DNA from: Desulfobacterales bacterium
GTDB lineage: Bacteria > Desulfobacterota > Desulfobacteria > Desulfobacterales > Desulfosalsimonadaceae
NCBI GenBank assembly: GCA_007135795.1
Contig: SLIE01000002.1
Location: forward strand, 1 to 7,051
Length of the DNA: 7,051 bases
Direction: 5' to 3'
The first letter of the stretch is position 1; each line of letters opens with the position of its first letter. Of the stretch, positions 1-4,831 are shown one piece after another. Below the pieces are notes generated by a model, which ran no database searches, was not told the origin of the DNA, and worked only from the letters and a program-made list of their open reading frames with translations. The translations under genes and the position numbers were made by a program.

Positions 1-11
1 AAGGACGGCGA

Positions 12-58
12 AAATTTTAACCGCAGGAATACTGGACGTATTTTGAGGATTAAAATTT
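12..58. repeat. Palindromic intergenic repeat, copy 1
   Basis: An imperfect hairpin. The outer arms AAATTTTAA (12-20) and TTAAAATTT (50-58) are perfectly complementary. The inner arms AATAC (28-32) and GTATT (38-42) close on the five-base loop TGGAC. The core, ATAC-x-GGACGTATTT followed by GAG, recurs at 1169-1186 on the other side of the thioesterase gene in the same orientation. From memory, similar palindromes are scattered between genes in Desulfobacterota genomes, but I could not search. It could act as a transcript end for a gene to the left, or be a selfish REP-like element. Confidence 0.6.
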
Positions 59-287
59 GAGCCGGACGCAGAGATTGGCGAAAAAGACGGTTTTCGTTCA
101 GGCACTAAATAAATATATCAAATTGTGCCGGATTAAACACTCTCATTTTCTGATTTACCGCCGGGGGCCTCTCAAATCAGGCAGACAACGAAAGGTCCGG
201 CAAAGATATACGGATAAATTTTTTATTCGATTGTACGAAGGGTTATGGTACACTGACGGGAAAATTTTTCATCTTTGCAGGTGTTCC

Positions 288-334
288 GCCCGTTCCCCGT
301 GGGCTTGTGAGGTGCGGGGTTTTGTATCACGGGC
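288..334 (+). other. Nested stem-loop upstream of the thioesterase gene
   Basis: Two nested inverted repeats are visible: GCCCGT (288-293) with ACGGGC (329-334), and inside it CCCCG (295-299) with CGGGG (315-319), the latter followed by TTTT (320-323). The structure overlaps the proposed promoter just downstream. It could be the weak terminator of a transcript from the left, or a leader structure or attenuator if transcription starts further upstream. It matches no riboswitch class I recognise. The rest of 59-287 is AT-rich, with nothing recognisable. Confidence 0.35.
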
Positions 335-350
335 TTTGTTCAGGTATATT
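322..350 (+). promoter_or_regulatory. Candidate sigma-70-type promoter for the thioesterase gene
   Basis: TTGTAT (322-327) and TATATT (345-350) are separated by exactly 17 bases. The -10 element matches TATAAT at five of six positions. The -35 element is weak, matching only TTG of TTGACA. Transcription would begin near 357, leaving a leader of about 20 bases before the ATG at 378. This is the best-spaced candidate close to the gene, but it rests on pattern alone. Confidence 0.35.
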
Positions 351-377
351 TAATAACACAAAACAGAGAAATATCAG

Positions 378-1094
378 ATGAAGGTATCCATCACCAGAAG
401 ACTGAATTATTTTGATATAGGACCGGATTACCGGATAACTTTGGGTTCCTTGTTTCGAGTGCTCCAGGAAGCTTCCGGCAAGCACTCTGATGACGCAGAG
501 AATGCAATGACCGCTACCGGACGCCGGTGGGTGTTAAATCGCATTTCAGCTAGGATCGAGCGCTACCCCATATATGGCGAGACGGTAACCGCAATTACAT
601 GGCACAGAGCATCCAAAGGTTACAAGGCGTACCGGGAGTATGAAATGTACTCGGGGGATACACGGGTGGCTGCGGCCACATCCATATGGCTCTATTATGA
701 TCTCGATGCCGGACGCCTTCTAAAGGTTCCCCAAAACACCGGAGAAAAATACGGAGTCGTCGATGAAACGGCAACCCAATTCGAATTGGACGCATGGAAA
801 CCCGATACAAATATCACTCCCCGGTACACAACACGAATCACAACCCGCCCCACGGATTACGATCCGCTTCATCATGTGAACAATGCGATTTATTTCGACT
901 ATCTAAATACTTTGCTTTGCAAGAACGCATTTGACCCTTGCCGGATTAAATCAGTTTATCTTCAATATAATAAACAAATTGGAGAGGATGTGGATCTACT
1001 GGGAGCCGGCTTTGATATGAATGGAAATTCGGGGATTTTTAAATTTTACAGTGATGACACTATATTCGCATCCGGAAAGTGGGAATCTTCCTGA
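378..1094 (+). CDS. Acyl-ACP thioesterase-family protein (double hotdog fold), divergent active site
   Basis: Likely hydrolyses an acyl thioester, classically acyl-ACP to free fatty acid and ACP, in the cytoplasm. At 238 residues it fits the bacterial FatA/FatB-like family, which has two tandem hotdog domains. The first domain carries the typical segment around residues 51-93, with WVLNRISARIERYP followed by GETVTAITW. The second starts near residue 147 and holds HVNN at 166-169, the family hallmark, within DYDPLHHVNN (160-169). No signal peptide or membrane segment is seen. The start is ATG 378, preceded by a weak AGAGA ribosome-binding site. The gene stands alone, convergent with nuoF. By eye alignment, Asp162 and His166 are kept, but the family's catalytic Asn is Leu164, and the later Glu/Cys positions appear as Gln200 and Ile201. 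Substrate and activity are therefore uncertain; a thioester-binding or acyl-CoA role is possible. The family call is good, the exact function less so. Confidence 0.82.
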   Translation: MKVSITRRLNYFDIGPDYRITLGSLFRVLQEASGKHSDDAENAMTATGRRWVLNRISARIERYPIYGETVTAITWHRASKGYKAYREYEMYSGDTRVAAATSIWLYYDLDAGRLLKVPQNTGEKYGVVDETATQFELDAWKPDTNITPRYTTRITTRPTDYDPLHHVNNAIYFDYLNTLLCKNAFDPCRIKSVYLQYNKQIGEDVDLLGAGFDMNGNSGIFKFYSDDTIFASGKWESS

Positions 1095-1155
1095 AGTAAG
1101 TGATTCCGGGCACAAATCCAATGACGCACCGCGATAGTCAAGGCGTTCGTCTCCC

Positions 1156-1192
1156 GCAAGCCCCGAAAATACGGGACGTATTTGAGCCTTGC
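1156..1192. repeat. Palindromic intergenic repeat, copy 2
   Basis: A second hairpin built on the same core as copy 1. The inner arms AAATAC (1167-1172) and GTATTT (1178-1183) close on the loop GGGAC. The outer arms GCAAG (1156-1160) and CTTGC (1188-1192) pair after a short internal bulge. The outer arms are GC-rich here and AT-rich in copy 1, so the core is conserved while the flanks differ. It lies in the convergent gap between the thioesterase and nuoF genes, where it could help end transcription on either strand. Confidence 0.55.
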
Positions 1193-1210
1193 AACGCACC
1201 CGGAACAGGA

Positions 1211-1241
1211 TGCGGCAGCCAACGACTGCCACAGTATTTTT
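1211..1241 (+). terminator. Candidate intrinsic terminator of the thioesterase gene
   Basis: GGCAG (1214-1218) pairs with CTGCC (1226-1230) across a seven-base loop. The stem extends by TG (1211-1212) with CA (1232-1233) past one C/A mismatch. A T-rich tail, GTATTTTT (1234-1241), follows on the plus strand. It lies about 120 bases past the thioesterase stop. The stem is modest, so efficiency is uncertain. Confidence 0.4.
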
Positions 1242-1260
1242 CCCCGGACCAAAAGCAAGA

Positions 1261-1296
1261 CACCAGCTCAGCGAATACCACATTGCCGCGCTGGTG
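1261..1296 (-). terminator. Inverted repeat, possible end of the nuoE-nuoF transcript
   Basis: CACCAGC (1261-1267) and GCTGGTG (1290-1296) are perfectly complementary across a 22-base loop. Read on the minus strand it sits about 50 bases after the nuoF stop and is followed by TCTTGCTTTTGG, which is T-rich but has no clean T run. The long loop makes it a weak terminator candidate, but no better one is visible downstream of nuoF. Confidence 0.28.
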
Positions 1297-1343
1297 CCTG
1301 CAGGTCCTGAAAAACGGAACATCGTCTGTTTTAATCTGTCATG

Positions 1344-3131
1344 CTAATCAATCGCATCGAATTTGCAGGCGCTAAAACAACTCAGACACTGGATGCATTT
1401 CTCCACATCGATCACTGCAACTTCTTTTTTCTTCCATGTAACCGCGTCTACCGGGCAGGCTTTGTAACAAAGACCGCATTTGGTGCACTTTTCCGTATCT
1501 ACCTTAAACTCGAGCAATGCCGCGCATCGTTTTGCCGGGCACCGCTTTTCATAAACATGAGCGTCATATTCATCCCTGAAATACTGAAGCGTCGACAAAA
1601 CCGGATTGGGGGCCGTCTGTCCCAGACCACACAGGGAAGAAGACTTGATAACGGAAGAAAGTTCTTCAAGGATCTTGATATCTTCGGGCACTCCTTTTCC
1701 CTCGCAGATCCTGTCGATAATCTGCAATATCCGGCGTGTCCCTTCTCGGCAGGGGGTGCACTTGCCACATGATTCCTCCTGGATGAAATCCATAAAGAAT
1801 CTGGCCATGTCAACCATGCAGGTTTGATCGTCCATCACGATCACCCCACCGGAACCCATAATGGCACCCACCTTGGCAATTTCTTCAAAATCGACCGTCG
1901 TATCCAGAAGATGCTCGGGCACGCATCCGCCGGAAGGCCCGCCCAATTGCACGGCCTTGAATTTTCGCTTCTTCGGGATTCCGCCGCCGATCTCATAAAT
2001 CATCTTCCGAAGGGAAATCCCCATGGGCACTTCCACCAGGCCGATGTTGTTCACGTCACCGGATATAGCGAAAACTTTTGTTCCTTTACTGGTTTCCGTA
2101 CCCACTGATGCGTAATGTTCACCACCGTGCAGAATGATCTGACCAATATTGGCAAGCGTTTCAACGTTATTTAAAACCGTCGGCTGGTTAAAGAGACCCT
2201 TGTGGGCCGGAAATGGCGGTCGCGGCCGCGGCATTCCCCGCTTCCCTTCAATCGATCGCATCAGGGCGGTCTCCTCACCACACACGAACGCTCCCGCACC
2301 CTGATAAATTTCAAGATCAAAGTCAAAGCCCGAACCCAGGATATCTTTTCCAAGGAGTCCGTATTCCCGCGCCTGGTTTATTGCAAGATCGAGGCGTTCC
2401 AGCGCCAGGGGGTATTCGGTCCGGCAGTATATATATCCCTGGCTGGCACCGATGGCCCGGGCGCAGATGATCATCCCTTCAAGCACCGCATGGGGATCCG
2501 CCTCAAGTATACTTCGATCCATGAAAGCGCCGGGATCACCTTCGTCCGCATTGCAAAGCGCGTACTTGGTGTCGCTTTTTGCCCTGCTGGCAAAATCCCA
2601 CTTCACACCGGCTGGGAATCCCGCCCCGCCACGTCCCCGAAGACCCGAGATCTTGACTTCCTCGATAATCTCTTCGGGCGTCATTTCCGTAAGGGCCCGC
2701 GCTGCGCCAAAATATCCATCCCGGGCAATGTATTCGTCAATCTTCTCAGGATCGATGTACCCTTTGTTTCGCATTGCCCAGAACATCTGGTTTGAGAAAA
2801 AGGGTATGTCATGCATCAGCGGAATCCGTTTTTTCGAAACAGGATCTTTATGAAGCAACTTCTCTACGACCCGTCCCTTGATAATATGCTCTTCCACAAG
2901 CTCGGCAACATGTTCCGGCCGCAATTTCTGATAAAATACATCTTCCGGCAAAACAAGCATAACAGGCCCTACAGCACAAAACCCGTTACAACCGGTTTCG
3001 ATGACACGCACCTCATCATCGAGCCCCCGACGGGTAATTTCAGCAGCAAGGGCATCCTTGAACGGATCGCTCCCACTCGCCCGGCAACCGGTTCCACCGC
3101 AAAGCATCAGCTCCAGTCTGACCTGGTTCAT
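1344..3131 (-). CDS. nuoF: NuoF/HydB-type NAD(P)-binding flavoprotein subunit, [2Fe-2S] + FMN + [4Fe-4S] + 2[4Fe-4S] ferredoxin
   Basis: Diaphorase subunit that exchanges electrons with NAD(P)H through FMN, here most likely for the formate dehydrogenase. Domains in order: thioredoxin-like [2Fe-2S] domain (about 1-95; C11, C16, C48, C52); the 51-kDa complex I fold with the glycine-rich FMN/NAD site GRGGAGFPAG (166-175) and CGEETAL (284-290); an SLBB-like segment (about 350-440); the [4Fe-4S] site C455, C458, C461, C501; and a C-terminal ferredoxin with two clusters (C549, C552, C555, C559 and C579, C582, C585, C589). The 595 residues match HydB of bifurcating [FeFe] hydrogenases, longer than plain respiratory NuoF, which lacks the terminal ferredoxin domains. 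C531 and C536, just before the ferredoxin, lie where HydB-like proteins have conserved cysteines. The start is ATG 3131 with AGGAG (3138-3142) six bases upstream. It lies 164 bases after nuoE and is probably cotranscribed. Also classed as HndC-like. Confidence 0.95.
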   Translation of the reverse strand: MNQVRLELMLCGGTGCRASGSDPFKDALAAEITRRGLDDEVRVIETGCNGFCAVGPVMLVLPEDVFYQKLRPEHVAELVEEHIIKGRVVEKLLHKDPVSKKRIPLMHDIPFFSNQMFWAMRNKGYIDPEKIDEYIARDGYFGAARALTEMTPEEIIEEVKISGLRGRGGAGFPAGVKWDFASRAKSDTKYALCNADEGDPGAFMDRSILEADPHAVLEGMIICARAIGASQGYIYCRTEYPLALERLDLAINQAREYGLLGKDILGSGFDFDLEIYQGAGAFVCGEETALMRSIEGKRGMPRPRPPFPAHKGLFNQPTVLNNVETLANIGQIILHGGEHYASVGTETSKGTKVFAISGDVNNIGLVEVPMGISLRKMIYEIGGGIPKKRKFKAVQLGGPSGGCVPEHLLDTTVDFEEIAKVGAIMGSGGVIVMDDQTCMVDMARFFMDFIQEESCGKCTPCREGTRRILQIIDRICEGKGVPEDIKILEELSSVIKSSSLCGLGQTAPNPVLSTLQYFRDEYDAHVYEKRCPAKRCAALLEFKVDTEKCTKCGLCYKACPVDAVTWKKKEVAVIDVEKCIQCLSCFSACKFDAID

Positions 3132-3221
3132 TATTCTCTCCTACTCACAATCATATGCAATCGTTTGAGGTCAATTTTAGTAAAAAGGGCAATCGGTATT
3201 CTACAAGACCTGACCTGGTTT

Positions 3222-3282
3222 GAGTTGAGTTAGAATCTCAACGCTCGAAGGTATCCCGAAAGCCAAACGTTCATCCGGGATA
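3222..3282 (-). other. Two tandem stem-loops in the nuoE-nuoF intercistronic gap
   Basis: In transcript order, the first stem pairs TATCCCG (minus strand, complement of 3276-3282) with CGGGATA (complement of 3252-3258), a perfect seven-base arm with a 17-base loop. The second is built from GTTGAG (3224-3229) and CTCAAC (3237-3242) with a seven-base loop, extended by GAG/CTC past a bulge. Neither is followed by a T run, so they are unlikely to be full terminators. They could set relative nuoE and nuoF levels by mRNA processing or stability, which is inference. Confidence 0.45.
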
Positions 3283-3295
3283 GGCGAACTGTTGA

Positions 3296-3781
3296 TCATT
3301 CATAATTTTCCAAAACGCCAATAACTTTTTCCGGTGTGATATCACCATAGGTATCCTGGTTGACAACGAGGACCGGTGCAAGGCCACATGCCCCGACGCA
3401 TCGGACGGCTTCAAGAGAGAACCGACGGTCTTCCGTGGTCTCTCCATCATCAATCTTGTACTGATTTCCGATTCTGTGCATCACCTCTTTAATTCCCTTG
3501 ACATAGCAGGCCGTACCCAGACATACCCGGATTTTATGTCGCCCTTTGGGTGTGAGAGAAAACAGGGAATAAAAGGTAGTGACCCCGTAGACATCGCTTT
3601 TGGGTATATTCAATCCCTTGCTGATATAGTCTATCAGCTCCACGGGTAAATATCCCACTACGTCCTGGCACATCCGCAATACGGGGATGACCGCACCCGG
3701 TGCATTTATATGCCGGGCAATAATGTCGTCAATTGTTGCATTCATCTCCGGAGTAATTTCCGGATGATCAAGCTTTGCCAT
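3296..3781 (-). CDS. nuoE: NuoE/HydC-type thioredoxin-like [2Fe-2S] subunit
   Basis: Small electron-transfer subunit (24-kDa complex I family) that docks on the NuoF-type flavoprotein. It has an N-terminal helical region (about 1-75, with IPVLRMCQDVVGYLP at 32-46) and a thioredoxin-like domain holding one [2Fe-2S] cluster on C87, C92, C128 and C132, the usual CX4C plus CX3C arrangement. At 161 residues it matches HydC/HndA and bacterial NuoE. The start is ATG 3781, with AAGGA (3790-3794) eight bases upstream; the protein begins MAKLDHPEIT, and residues 14-31 align with the usual family N-terminus. It is the first clear gene of a minus-strand pair with nuoF. The promoter should lie in 3782-4199, since the neighbour on that side runs the other way. 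No missing ligand or frame break is seen. HndA is an equally valid name. Confidence 0.95.
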   Translation of the reverse strand: MAKLDHPEITPEMNATIDDIIARHINAPGAVIPVLRMCQDVVGYLPVELIDYISKGLNIPKSDVYGVTTFYSLFSLTPKGRHKIRVCLGTACYVKGIKEVMHRIGNQYKIDDGETTEDRRFSLEAVRCVGACGLAPVLVVNQDTYGDITPEKVIGVLENYE

Positions 3782-3783
3782 AT

Positions 3784-4020
3784 TTAGTTTCCTTTCAGTC
3801 GTTCTTCTATAACGTAGCTGACCGAAAATTCTCTTTCATCATCACAAAGGGTCGAGCCTTTAAAAATTTCTACCCGAAATCGATTACCAAGCATGTTGCC
3901 CGGTATTTTTACCCCGACTGACAAAAGCTCCGAACCTCGACCAAACTTTATATCAACACTCAAACATCTTTTGGAAAGTTTCAAATTTATTACTTTTCCA
4001 CAACTTATCAAAAAAGTCAA
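3784..4020 (-). CDS. Doubtful small frame abutting nuoE, unknown function
   Basis: An open frame of 78 codons ending TAA two bases before the nuoE start and containing the nuoE ribosome-binding site, as a translationally coupled gene would. The predicted protein has alternating hydrophobic residues in its second half (for example NRFRVEIFKG at 46-55 and EFSVSYVIEERL at 64-75), which suggests beta strands. I recognise no family. Against it: the only start at the listed end is TTG with no good ribosome-binding site, the in-frame ATG is at codon 43 and also lacks one, and the region is AT-rich like an untranslated leader. It could be the tail of a decayed gene or simply the nuoE 5' leader. The coordinates should be read as the open frame, not a confident gene. 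Confidence 0.25.
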   Translation of the reverse strand: MTFLISCGKVINLKLSKRCLSVDIKFGRGSELLSVGVKIPGNMLGNRFRVEIFKGSTLCDDEREFSVSYVIEERLKGN

Positions 4021-4199
4021 TATCTCGATTCAACTTGTTTTTTGTGGTGTTGCAATTGTTTTATAACAGACTATGGCGGAAAAATAAAATTACTGGTATA
4101 GTATTCGAAAATTAAATCGGATAATCGTTTTCCGATTGCGTTTTAAAATTTCCCGTACAGGTATGGTATGTTTTTTTTGCAGAAATAATTGGAGGAAAA
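4021..4199. promoter_or_regulatory. Divergent promoter region between nuoE and the HndB-like gene
   Basis: This AT-rich stretch must hold the start signals for the plus-strand gene at 4200, and probably for nuoE-nuoF on the minus strand. Candidate plus-strand -10 boxes are TATAGT (4097-4102) and TATGGT (4162-4167), but neither has a well-spaced -35. On the minus strand TATAAA (complement of 4060-4065) has only a weak -35, TTTATT, at 17 bases. An eight-T run lies at 4171-4178. A strong ribosome-binding site, GGAGG (4191-4195), serves the ATG at 4200. Individual boxes are not secure. Confidence 0.45.
4115..4137. promoter_or_regulatory. Inverted repeat, possible operator
   Basis: AATCGGA (4115-4121) and TCCGATT (4131-4137) are a perfect seven-base inverted repeat with a nine-base spacer, so the half-site centres are 16 bases apart, about one and a half helical turns. 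It lies within the divergent region, 63 bases before the HndB-like start. A dimeric regulator could bind here to control one or both directions. No regulator family is identified, and a leader hairpin is an alternative. Confidence 0.35.
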
Positions 4200-4568
4200 A
4201 TGACAAAGCTGAGTGTTGAGGATCTCAAGCAGATCAAAAACAAAACCCTCGTTGGAATGGCATTGCGCCAAACAACCCCGTCAGTTCACGTAACGATCCA
4301 TATGGGTGACTGTGGACTGGCCGCAGGCGCCCGCGATCTAGTAAAAGTTTTTATGGGTGCCATTGAACAAGCTAACCGACAGGACATCCGCCTTCTGGTG
4401 GCAGACTGCGCCGATGCGGAAAAATGTGGCAATGAACCGAAAATTACGGTCCTATCAGGTAATGAAGCGCCGGTAATTTATCAGGACGTGACGCCTGAAA
4501 AAGCACGGGAAATTTTTACCGGCCATATTCTGGGCGGAACTGTTCTAACCGAGTATGTGGCAAAATAA
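4200..4568 (+). CDS. HndB/HydD-like thioredoxin-fold small protein with altered cysteine spacing
   Basis: A 122-residue cytoplasmic protein of the family found beside NuoE/NuoF-type subunits in NADP-reducing and bifurcating hydrogenase clusters (HndB, HydD). Those proteins have a thioredoxin-like fold and usually a [2Fe-2S] cluster. Family features seen are the N-terminal helix LSVEDLKQIKNK (4-15), the signature MGDCGLAAGAR (35-45) with C38, the EP pair at 79-80 after the second cysteine region, and the C-terminal VTPEKAREIF...HILGG...EYV (97-120). The cysteines are C38, C70 and C76. The last two are spaced CX5C, where I recall CX3C (TGCxGxC) in the family, so cluster binding is uncertain. 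The start is ATG 4200 with GGAGG four bases upstream. It is transcribed alone, against nuoE-nuoF and fdhA on either side, whereas related clusters usually keep all genes in one direction. An assembly or regulatory role is possible. Confidence 0.8.
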   Translation: MTKLSVEDLKQIKNKTLVGMALRQTTPSVHVTIHMGDCGLAAGARDLVKVFMGAIEQANRQDIRLLVADCADAEKCGNEPKITVLSGNEAPVIYQDVTPEKAREIFTGHILGGTVLTEYVAK

Positions 4569-4570
4569 AT

Positions 4571-4586
4571 TGTCCGGTACCGGTCA
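4571..4586. repeat. Short palindrome after the HndB-like gene
   Basis: CCGGTACCGG (4574-4583) is a perfect ten-base palindrome. TG (4571-4572) and CA (4585-4586) extend the symmetry to 16 bases with one mismatched pair. With no loop it is a poor RNA hairpin and has no T tail, so it is more like a protein-binding site than a terminator. It lies three bases past the stop, and chance is a fair explanation. Confidence 0.3.
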
Positions 4587-4625
4587 TTAGAAGCCGTCTC
4601 AAAAACAAGGTTATAAACTTTCACC

Positions 4626-4690
4626 ATGGAGGACACTCAGTGGGCACAGAGAAATGTGATTGTCAAGCCTCTGTGGTTCTCTTGTGGTTA
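4626..4690. repeat. Degenerate dispersed repeat with CACAGAG/CTCTGTG arms
   Basis: CACAGAG (4645-4651) and CTCTGTG (4669-4675) form a perfect inverted pair. Upstream GGAGGACAC (4628-4636) and downstream TTCTCTTGTGG (4677-4687) resemble the outer parts of the widespread 'CACGGAG...CACAGAG' intergenic palindrome that I recall from many bacterial genomes. The copy is decayed. Imperfect bordering motifs, GCCGTCTCAAAAAC (4593-4606) and TCGTTTGAGGC (4768-4778), could mark the ends of a larger non-coding insert. Apart from this and the terminator, 4587-4792 holds nothing recognisable. Confidence 0.35.
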
Positions 4691-4792
4691 TCTTGCCGTT
4701 CGAGATGGCTTGTAATGAAAAAATGCTTTAAGGCGCTGAAGATTCTCGCTATGGGGTTTAAGACTTTCGTTTGAGGCAGGTTGGAAAGAAAA

Positions 4793-4825
4793 GAGCAGGG
4801 GACGAAACCATCTCGACCCCTGCTC
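4793..4825 (-). terminator. Intrinsic terminator of fdhA
   Basis: GAGCAGGGG (4793-4801) and CCCCTGCTC (4817-4825) form a perfect nine-base stem, extended by CGA/TCG past an A/A mismatch, leaving a seven-base loop. On the minus strand it is followed by TTTTCTTTCC, giving a T-rich tail, and it starts seven bases after the fdhA stop. On the plus strand the following sequence is not T-rich, so it is assigned to fdhA, though the stem may also slow read-through from the HndB-like gene. Confidence 0.85.
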
Positions 4826-4831
4826 AATTTA

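Noticed and set aside
57..353. 98-codon plus-strand open frame before the thioesterase gene
   Set aside because: It starts on a TTG inside the palindromic repeat, has no ribosome-binding site, is very rich in Arg and Lys with no domain pattern, and runs through the hairpin region at 288-334.
1082..1107. GGAATC/GATTCC inverted repeat at the thioesterase stop as its terminator
   Set aside because: Only six base pairs with a 14-base loop and no T run afterwards; the hairpin at 1211-1241 is a better candidate.
996..1322. 108-codon minus-strand open frame across the thioesterase end and convergent gap
   Set aside because: It overlaps the thioesterase coding end and the palindromic repeat, and its composition is repeat-derived, with no recognisable fold.
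2202..2795. 197-codon plus-strand open frame opposite nuoF
   Set aside because: A shadow of the strongly supported nuoF gene; low-complexity, with no domain.
4165..4180. Sigma-54 promoter (GG...GC) before the HndB-like gene
   Set aside because: The spacing between GG and GC is 12 bases, while sigma-54 sites need 10, and the GG flank does not match TGGCAC.
4626..4715. 29-codon plus-strand frame starting at ATG 4626
   Set aside because: It lies within the degenerate CACAGAG palindrome; such frames are typical repeat artefacts with no family.
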